Origin: Cyanodermella asteris | Taxonomy: Eukaryota; Ascomycota; Lecanoromycetes; Ostropales; Stictidaceae | Assembly: GCA_900618795.1 (NCBI GenBank) | Contig: UYJD01000003.1 | Coordinates: forward strand, 931,814 to 995,813 | Reading direction: 5' to 3' | Length of the DNA: 64,000 nt | Shown here: one piece after another, positions 57,764 through 64,000 of the stretch | Layout: each line of letters begins with the position of its first letter | Position numbering within the stretch: the first letter of the stretch is position 1 | Translations under genes and position numbers: made by a program | The notes under the pieces: generated by a model | Database searches by the model: none | Told to the model about the DNA's origin: nothing | What the model saw: the letters and a program-made list of their open reading frames with translations, nothing else

Positions 57764-60310
57764 CTATGCTATCCGGACTTCCTTAGCGACGGCATGGCAC
57801 AGTTCCACTCGCACTCCCGCTCCTGTCAGGATGTGCATCCAAAGCCTTTGAGTGTCACTGAGCCGGTCATTTTCACTTTTGACTTCCGAGAACAGTATTT
57901 CCTTGTTCTCTGGGTGCCACAAGAACAAATCAGGAACCCCACCACCTCTGGTCGCATATTCTTGAGCCATTACCTGGCAGACCGTGGCCAGAGCAGCGTT
58001 TGGGAAACAGTCCAGTATCTCCATCAAGTCGTCATATTCATAATCCCATCTTAGGCCAACAACACATGTTTGCTTGGGTGATTCGTCGTCGAAGACCTTC
58101 TGAAATAACTTCTTGGCCTCTCCATTCGAGATGGCAGCAAGACGCTGATTGATGAGCGATATCCGGGATGGATAGAAAGCGTCGCTGTGCAAGTCTAGCG
58201 GACATGTCTGGTACTCAGTCTGGAAAACGTTGGGTACGAACGTGAAGAGAATGTCGAAGAACAGATATCCAAAAAGTGTTCTCACAAGACCTCCTTCGCA
58301 GTGATACCCCTTCCAGCCTTGAGTCCGATACCAGCTGAGGCACATTTCCTCAACACTACATTCGCCGCCACCTTCTCTCTCATCGATCCAGATTGTTTTT
58401 GGGCTTCTCATCACATTTGTCTCTACTCCGCTTCCGCGGCGGCCTGCCGGTGTCGCAGATCGTTCTCGCTGGACTCTGATGCCTTCCACGTCTCGTTCGA
58501 CAAGCTTGGCGAATCTGACATGCTCAAAATCGTGCTGCTGTCTTTTTGGGATTTTGAGTGACTTTTCCAACTTGCTGATGCGCTTCTGCAAGTCATAGTG
58601 GTATTTAATGTGGCATTCACGGTCCTGCAACCCCTGCTCACATGTCCGAAGAGCGATCTTCTTCCAGTGCTTCTTCTGAAGCTCTTCTGTGCGACCCTCT
58701 GCAGGCTCGAGAGCCCACATGTAGTGCTCCTCGATGAGCGCTTTTCTTTGGTACCAATCTCCTCTTCTTGAAGGGTGGAACAATTGCTGATCTAGCAACT
58801 CACAGAGGAGCTCATGCTCTCGCTTGTGCTCTTTGAACTTTGCCAAGGATCCCAGCGCCTTGTGCACGATGCGTGTGTAGACCCAGGCCGGCGAAAAGCG
58901 TCTGAGATAGGCTCCTTCGCCAGTTTCATAAATCCGAAGCTCCTTGTCGAGCTCTTCGGCCAAAAGCTTTTGCCAACGCGGATAGACAACTTTGAATATA
59001 TTCAAAATACGCTCATGTCCTGCCTTGGTGACCGGCCCATTGAATTCGAGAATGTTGTCAACCGCAAATTGCGTTCGTACGGAAGCTTCAAACTCAAGCA
59101 ACAATTCGCGTGATTGGAAGATATTTGTGGAGCGACATACGATATACTCGGGAAAGATTCGTCGCGAGATGCGTGCCAGAATGATGGTAGTCAGCGACTT
59201 CTCCGTCCATTCCGTCGATCGATAGAAGACAAGGTGCACTCTCTCAAACAGTTTGCGGGTGGAGTCCGTTAATCGAATGCAGCTGCCAGTCGTTGCAAAC
59301 ACTTTCTGCAGAAAAAGCGCGTCTCGATTCGACCTCAAGTCCTCAGAGCTCCAGTCTTGCTGTGGGGTTGGTGTTTCCGAGCCATTCGATTCAGCGGTGT
59401 CTGACCGCTTGATAGTCCTATGGCCAAGGCCGCCTTGGGTACTGCTCTGGCGGCGAAGAGCATGCAGCAAGTCTTTCTTATTTTTGCCGTGGACACGTGC
59501 GTCCTTGGCTAGAGCTTTAACCTCGTCGAGTTTCAATAGGCTGGATGCTTCGTCAAGCGTGGTAATGTTCTCAGCCGAGTCGTCAGCAAATGTGAAAAGC
59601 CCTCCAAGCTGGGCCGGGGCGTCAAGCTCAGGCTCTGCTCGGAAATAATCATCGTCGCCATCTTCGGTTCTCGGCAAAGGTCGCTTTTCCAGTAAAGCCT
59701 CAACTGCAGACTGCATGTCTGCAATGTCACTATAGTAACCAAGACGTTCGATCCGGTGCCACGTCGCAGACTTTCTCAAAAACAAACGCACGTATAGGTA
59801 TTGTGCTTCGTAAGAAGACTCCTCCCAACAGTCAAAAACTGCCAGCTCAGCTGGACTGAAAAGATGGCTTTCCTCGTCCAACACAGTCTGTAGCGCAAGA
59901 TTGAATGCGTCAACATAGATGGAGCTTTTGCCTCGAACCCATTTCCGGTTGTTGATTCTTGCATTCACATCAGGGTCTGCATCATCTTCAAGGTTGGCCG
60001 ATTCAGCAGCACGCGTTGCCTCATACTCATGAATTGCATCTTCGTCTGTGCGCACCGGTGGAAGGGCATTTTCGAGATCTGTAGGGGCTGACGAAAGTGG
60101 TGGCTCGTCATCATCAGTATCGGCCACGCTGGATCGCTGTTTGAGGATAATCGAAGCCTTGTCGGCTTGCTCTGATTTAATACGCTTAGCCGGAGGTAGC
60201 GGGAATGCCTCATCATCATCATCATCATCGAATTTCGTCGACTTCGAGTGCGGCACCTTTTTCCCGAGCATGGCGTTGTGCTTCGATGGCGACTGGGGCT
60301 GCAAACTCAT
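57764..60310 (-). CDS. FAN1: FAN1 structure-specific nuclease (VRR-NUC domain)
   Basis: An intronless 848-residue protein. The N-terminal 120 residues are acidic and disordered with KRIK-type nuclear signals; a CAT microsatellite codes an Asp run. No UBZ finger is seen, as in other fungal FAN1 proteins. The SAP-like DNA-binding region (about 240-290) includes LLKLDEVKALAKDARVHGKN. The TPR-like middle carries HERILNIFKVVYPRWQKLLA and HKREHELLCELLDQQLFHPSRRG. The PD-(D/E)XK VRR-NUC domain has SWYRTQGWKGYHCEGGLVRTL and GGGVPDLFLWHPE with Asp794, then FSEVKSEND with Glu809 and Lys811. FAN1 cuts 5' flaps and unhooks interstrand crosslinks. A stop codon just before the ATG at 60310 supports this start. 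It is divergent from SDC1. Confidence 0.95.
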   Translation of the reverse strand: MSLQPQSPSKHNAMLGKKVPHSKSTKFDDDDDDEAFPLPPAKRIKSEQADKASIILKQRSSVADTDDDEPPLSSAPTDLENALPPVRTDEDAIHEYEATRAAESANLEDDADPDVNARINNRKWVRGKSSIYVDAFNLALQTVLDEESHLFSPAELAVFDCWEESSYEAQYLYVRLFLRKSATWHRIERLGYYSDIADMQSAVEALLEKRPLPRTEDGDDDYFRAEPELDAPAQLGGLFTFADDSAENITTLDEASSLLKLDEVKALAKDARVHGKNKKDLLHALRRQSSTQGGLGHRTIKRSDTAESNGSETPTPQQDWSSEDLRSNRDALFLQKVFATTGSCIRLTDSTRKLFERVHLVFYRSTEWTEKSLTTIILARISRRIFPEYIVCRSTNIFQSRELLLEFEASVRTQFAVDNILEFNGPVTKAGHERILNIFKVVYPRWQKLLAEELDKELRIYETGEGAYLRRFSPAWVYTRIVHKALGSLAKFKEHKREHELLCELLDQQLFHPSRRGDWYQRKALIEEHYMWALEPAEGRTEELQKKHWKKIALRTCEQGLQDRECHIKYHYDLQKRISKLEKSLKIPKRQQHDFEHVRFAKLVERDVEGIRVQRERSATPAGRRGSGVETNVMRSPKTIWIDEREGGGECSVEEMCLSWYRTQGWKGYHCEGGLVRTLFGYLFFDILFTFVPNVFQTEYQTCPLDLHSDAFYPSRISLINQRLAAISNGEAKKLFQKVFDDESPKQTCVVGLRWDYEYDDLMEILDCFPNAALATVCQVMAQEYATRGGGVPDLFLWHPENKEILFSEVKSENDRLSDTQRLWMHILTGAGVRVELCHAVAKEVRIA

Positions 60311-60699
60311 GCCGAATCACTCTATCCGAGGGTAGAAGCGAAACCTCCTTCTGATGATGTTGACTACGAGAACTTCGCTTAGACATTATGCTATCCGTAC
60401 GTTCCGAGTCTTGAAGCAATTCACACCTCGATGCATGTCGGCGGCGAGGATCGAGAACTTGAAGTGGCACAAAGCCGCCACAGCAGACGCGTCGTGGCGT
60501 CAAGTTCGCCTTCCACTTTAGGCGAACGCGACTGATCTGCACTTAATTGCTTGCCCGCATTCAAGCTTTCTGACAGGCCAGCGTTTTGAGAACTGCTTAA
60601 TGAATAGTGCTCGCATGTTCCGCAACGCTCAATCAAATTCGCAGCTCTCAATAGAAGCTGACCATTCATAATAGCAGCCGTAACATATAAAGTACAGCC
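60311..60699. promoter_or_regulatory. Bidirectional promoter FAN1 / SDC1
   Basis: 389 bp between two divergent ATGs. TATAAAG lies only about 12 bases before the SDC1 ATG, too close to be its TATA box. No other factor site is assigned. Confidence 0.4.
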
Positions 60700-61113
60700 A
60701 TGGCCGACCAGATGCCCCAGTACGATGGCGCAGGAAGTTCACTACCTATGGACGAGCCCCATCCTCCAACGCAAGCAATTCAGCCCGACACAGTCATGAC
60801 GGACGCAGTCTCAACACCTAGCACCAACTCAGCTGCTCCAGCGACGCAGCCCACAGCTTCTGGATCGACACCGCAACCAGCCCGGAGCGTGCCTCCACGA
60901 GGCACTCCTACGCCGGCCCCCGCCGCAGAGCCATTGCCTACTAAAGCTCAATCACATGGCGCCCCAACGAGGCAATATTTGAACGAAAAGGTCACAGGAG
61001 TGTTGCTACAGGGGATGAAGAGGTTGGCACTAGAGAAACCGGAGGATCCTCTTCGAGTGCTTGGCGAGTTCTTGTTGGCGAAGAGCAAAGAGTTGGAGAA
61101 TCAGAGAAGGTGA
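60700..61113 (+). CDS. SDC1: COMPASS subunit SDC1 (DPY-30 domain)
   Basis: A single exon of 137 residues. The first 85 residues are disordered and rich in Pro, Thr, Ser and Ala. The DPY-30 motif is at about 91-130: TRQYLNEKVTGVLLQGMKRL, ALEKPEDPLRVLGEFLLAK, the two helices that dimerise and dock onto the Bre2/Ash2 subunit. COMPASS methylates histone H3 on Lys4, a mark that depends on H2B ubiquitination by RAD6, which is also in this window. The ATG at 60700 has a good context. It is divergent from FAN1. Confidence 0.94.
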   Translation: MADQMPQYDGAGSSLPMDEPHPPTQAIQPDTVMTDAVSTPSTNSAAPATQPTASGSTPQPARSVPPRGTPTPAPAAEPLPTKAQSHGAPTRQYLNEKVTGVLLQGMKRLALEKPEDPLRVLGEFLLAKSKELENQRR

Positions 61114-62207
61114 ACGAGTCGAACGTCGGCGACCGAGAGGACAAGCTCAGACATGACATTTTGGATTACAAGCAACTGGGGCCAATGTCACCTCTTCGCC
61201 GAGCGGGCCTATCAGTCGGGTTTGAAGCCCACAGAGCACGCGACACCCAGCGAGCTGTCATCGATCACGGAACTGCCAACACGCAGGCATCCTACGCTTT
61301 TACATGACAGAAAATCGACCCAATTTCAATGCGAAATGAGCAGTATGTGCAATTGAGACGCACTCGCCACACCATCGGACGCGGTGAAGGTGCACTGCGA
61401 CATGGACGCATGTTGAGACAGCGGCGTGGTAGACAACGAAGGGAAACGGCTATCATCAAGCATTGAAGATGTTGTCGCCACCCGGGTAATCGACCTAGTA
61501 TCGGAGGATCAGCCGAGGAACTCGAGCGATTGTTGAAATAAGTGCAGCTGCCTTCGAGGTGTTGAGCACCGTCCAAGAGGCGGCACGCAAAACCCGGTAT
61601 TGGGTGTTTGAATCGGGCTAGATGGAGGAATAGTTGATAAAACCAAGGTCATCAGGGCCGGTCACTGGTATCAGGCCATTGAAATATCTTTGTGTCTATT
61701 CGTGACACCGAATACGAAGCATGTCGGTACCTTGTCGAAATCACTTGAGTTTCTGAAATACTCCAGCGTAGCACGTGCTTCATATCCAAGCTCACCATCG
61801 TGAAAGATTTGGTCAAGTCATTCGGGTCCTCGATAGCGAACTCTTCTTGCTCTTGGACTGATGCGATCAGTCCACTTGCTCTGGCACCTCGTGCCTGTGT
61901 TTCCTCTTTCTTGCAATGTCGATGAGGTCATCGAAGGTTTGCGCTCTTGTAAGCTTTCTCACGTGAAACTCCACAAACTTCACAGGCCTTTGAACATTGG
62001 TGATTTGTGATTCCAGTGGTTTGTGGCATTGCCATCAGATCAAGGCAAATTACACTTGGCTGCTCGTTGTGGGGAACTTCATTATTCCATTCATCGAAGT
62101 CGACCTCAGTTGAATGACGCCAGGTTCACTAGCACGCACAACCGCTCTTTCCTCCATAATAGTGCTGCTCATAGGCATCCTCATACTCTCCTCCGACAAA
62201 CCCCCCC
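61114..62207. other. Intergenic region SDC1 to the NUDX14-like gene
   Basis: About 1.1 kb with the SDC1 3' flank and the promoter of the second Nudix gene. Frames are short with no motif. Nothing else seen. Confidence 0.45.
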
Positions 62208-63122
62208 ATGCTCTCTCGCCTCCGTCTCACCACCACACACCTCTTTCCAGCCCAACTCACCCAAATACGCACCATGTCGACCTTCAACCTCCCCGACCAG
62301 CCCTCTACGGTGCCAGTCCACCTCACCCCGGACCTAACCTCATCCCAACTCCTCTCCTTCCCCGCCTTCAAAACCTGGATCTCCTCCCTGAACTCCAACC
62401 TCGCCCTCCAATCCTCCCCCTCGCACACCTTCCACCGATCCCCGTACAAGCTCCGCGCCATCGCCATCCAATCCGTGGACTGGTTCGGCCCGAACAAGGA
62501 CAAGCTCGGCTTCGTCAAGCTCAAAGCCGAAATCACAAACGACGCCGGCGACCACCTTCCGGGATCCGTGTTCCTGCGCGGCGGCAGCGTGGCCATGCTG
62601 CTGATCCTGCAACCGAACGACGTGCCTGCGGAGTCCGAAAGGGACAAGTACGTGATCCTGACAGTGCAGCCGCGGATCCCCGCGGGTAGTTTGTCCTTTG
62701 TGGAGATTCCGGCGGGGATGCTGGACGATGGGACGCTCAAGGGGGCGGCGATGAAGGAAATTGAGGAGGAGACGGGCCTGGCGGTTGCGGAGGAGGAGTT
62801 GACGAACTTGTCGGAATTGTCGCTGTCGTTGGCGAGCAAGGCTGATGATAGTGTCGAGGGCGAGGAACAGTTGCAGGCGGCGATGTATCCGAGTGCCGGG
62901 GGCAGTGATGAGTATGTTCCGGTGTTTCTTGCGCAGAAGCGTATCAAGCGGGAGGATCTGGATGGATGGAGGGGAAAGCTGACTGGGTTGAGAGATCACG
63001 GGGAGAAGATTACGTTGACTTTGTGTCCATTGGAGGATCTTTGGAAGATGGGATCGAGGGATGCGAAGACACTTGCTGCTTGGGCGTTGTATAGTGGTTT
63101 GAAGAGAGAAGGTAAGCTATAG
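62208..63122 (+). CDS. ADP-sugar pyrophosphatase, Nudix family, NUDX14-like
   Basis: An intronless 304-residue protein. Residues 1-22 (MLSRLRLTTTHLFPAQLTQI) look like a mitochondrial presequence; a second ATG at 62274 (MSTFNLPDQ) would give a cytosolic form of 282 residues. The Nudix region reads VEIPAGMLDDGTLKGAAMKE then IEEETGL; the metal-binding glutamates are kept, but the usual Arg is Lys and the spacing of the first half is atypical, as in plant NUDX14. Further NUDX14-type features are YPSAGGSDEYVPVFLAQK, LTGLRDHGEKI and PLEDLWKMGSRDAKTLAAW. Plant NUDX14 hydrolyses ADP-glucose and ADP-ribose; the substrate here is inferred. It is the second Nudix gene within 9 kb but not a close paralogue of YSA1. 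Confidence 0.88.
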   Translation: MLSRLRLTTTHLFPAQLTQIRTMSTFNLPDQPSTVPVHLTPDLTSSQLLSFPAFKTWISSLNSNLALQSSPSHTFHRSPYKLRAIAIQSVDWFGPNKDKLGFVKLKAEITNDAGDHLPGSVFLRGGSVAMLLILQPNDVPAESERDKYVILTVQPRIPAGSLSFVEIPAGMLDDGTLKGAAMKEIEEETGLAVAEEELTNLSELSLSLASKADDSVEGEEQLQAAMYPSAGGSDEYVPVFLAQKRIKREDLDGWRGKLTGLRDHGEKITLTLCPLEDLWKMGSRDAKTLAAWALYSGLKREGKL

Positions 63123-63608
63123 TCAATGCCATGTACGACAATGCTAGTGTACATCATTGCTGAGCAGACGATCCTTTCACACGTACTGGTTTGCGGTAGG
63201 CTACGAGATAGTCCAAAGTAAGTGAAGAAGGTTCAATTCCGTTCTATGAGAGGGCCATGTGCATTATGAAGATGACTGATACTTCATGAGTGCGATCTGA
63301 TGCACAATGTTGTTAAGCAGTGGTCTTCGCTGTTATCTCCATCCTCATAGAGCCAGCTGTCACGCTAAGATCACGGGGCTTGCCTCACGATAAGCAACAT
63401 ATTTGGCGATTGCACATGGTCGAAAGTTGATGGTCATTAATTCATGAGATTCGCGTGTGATGGCGCGTTTTGATTCATCATCTAAATAGCCAGATCCTGG
63501 TCGGACCGTGCAGACCAATGCAAGAAAAGTGAAACTTTCTGCGCCATATCCGTTCCCGAGACCAACTCCGGCATATCTAAAATCTGAAGAAAAGGAGGTT
63601 GCGTTCGC
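63123..63608. other. Convergent intergenic region
   Basis: 486 bp between the 3' ends of the NUDX14-like gene and RPS13, holding 3' UTRs. Nothing else seen. Confidence 0.5.
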
Positions 63609-63975
63609 TCATGCGACCATGGTGGAGGCAGTCGCGCTCTCGTACTTCCAGGTGGGAGGGAGACGGCCGGTGGTCTTGTAGTAGCGGGACAGACGGTGGA
63701 TACGGGACTCGATGAGACTATCACGAATCAGAACAACTCCTTGCGTGGCGCGGGACAATACTCACATCAAGCGGAATTTGCCATCCTTGTCCTTGCGGTT
63801 GCGCTCGAGGTGCTTTCGGACGGAGACAGCCTTCTTAATAAGGAAGTCTAGTCACAGTCAGTAAAAGTGTCTTCTGGTATATGAATCCGGCGTGATGGTC
63901 GTTTCCGAAGGAATGATCAACCGGATAGGAAAAGGTGGTACTCACAAAGATCCTCAGGCAGCTCAGGAGCAAGAC
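63609..63975 (-). CDS. RPS13: 40S ribosomal protein S13 (uS15), 3' part, gene continues past the window
   Basis: Three coding pieces are visible: 63946-63975, 63766-63847 and 63609-63717. The introns 63848-63945 (98 bp) and 63718-63765 (48 bp) have GTGAGT donors and CTAG or ATAG acceptors; a further intron starts upstream at 63976 and runs off the right edge, so the N-terminus is missing. The spliced protein reads [40 protein letters not shown] and [20 protein letters not shown], ending [12 protein letters not shown], which is the C-terminal two thirds of uS15. Dense introns are usual for fungal ribosomal protein genes. It is a small-subunit platform protein. Confidence 0.95.
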
Positions 63976-64000
63976 CTGCAAAATCACTCTGTCAGCCAAA

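Overview
The window is nuclear DNA from a filamentous ascomycete (Pezizomycotina; a Dothideomycete is my guess, not proven). The evidence is short spliceosomal introns of about 48-118 bp with GTATGT/GTAAGT-type donors and CTAAC/CTGAC-type branch sites, a divergent H3/H4 histone pair, and the families present: HET domain, fungal rhodopsin-like seven-TM protein, DHA1-type MFS, conventional kinesin. Gene density is moderate, with several intergenic tracts of 1-3 kb. There is one assembly gap of 208 N (49298-49505). No mobile element, tRNA, rRNA or CRISPR array could be supported.

Layout. 1-445: 5' part of a secreted eight-cysteine protein running off the left edge. 3.4-4.1 kb: CutC family. 6.5-8.6 kb: acidic nuclear protein of unknown function with a PP1-docking-like motif. 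10-12 kb: divergent pair RPS0 (ribosomal uS2) / HUB1-like protein with a long RS/RD-rich N-terminus. 13.5-17.6 kb: EXO5 nuclease, then divergent histones H3 and H4. 19.7-21.9 kb: C2H2 factor resembling Rpn4. 22.5-28.7 kb: mitochondrial seryl-tRNA synthetase, divergent from a 1322-residue disordered nuclear protein. 29.6-31.0 kb: mitochondrial acetyl-CoA acetyltransferase. 31.6-32.3 kb: RAD6/UBC2. 33.4-36.4 kb: kinesin-1. 36.8-38.5 kb: MFS transporter.

39-48.8 kb is the most accessory-looking part: an orphan coiled-coil gene with an in-frame stop and a 24-bp-period minisatellite at its 3' side, a rhodopsin-like membrane protein, a membrane-anchored HET protein whose frame is interrupted once, and a possible gene remnant. 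After the gap come a disordered Ser/Arg-rich protein, YSA1 (Nudix), a NIF1-like Sel1-repeat protein, divergent FAN1 / SDC1 (COMPASS subunit), a second Nudix enzyme of the NUDX14 type, and the 3' part of RPS13 (uS15) at the right edge.

Housekeeping functions dominate: chromatin and DNA repair (H3, H4, RAD6, SDC1, EXO5, FAN1), translation (RPS0, RPS13, DIA4), splicing (HUB1-like) and nucleotide-sugar clean-up (two Nudix enzymes). No gene cluster with a single shared pathway was seen. The most unexpected non-coding structure is a 71-bp inverted repeat with arms about 96% identical and a 55-bp loop (28842-29038), lying between two convergent genes. Gene models were built by eye from frames and splice signals; start codons were moved to a real ATG wherever the longest frame opened with another codon.
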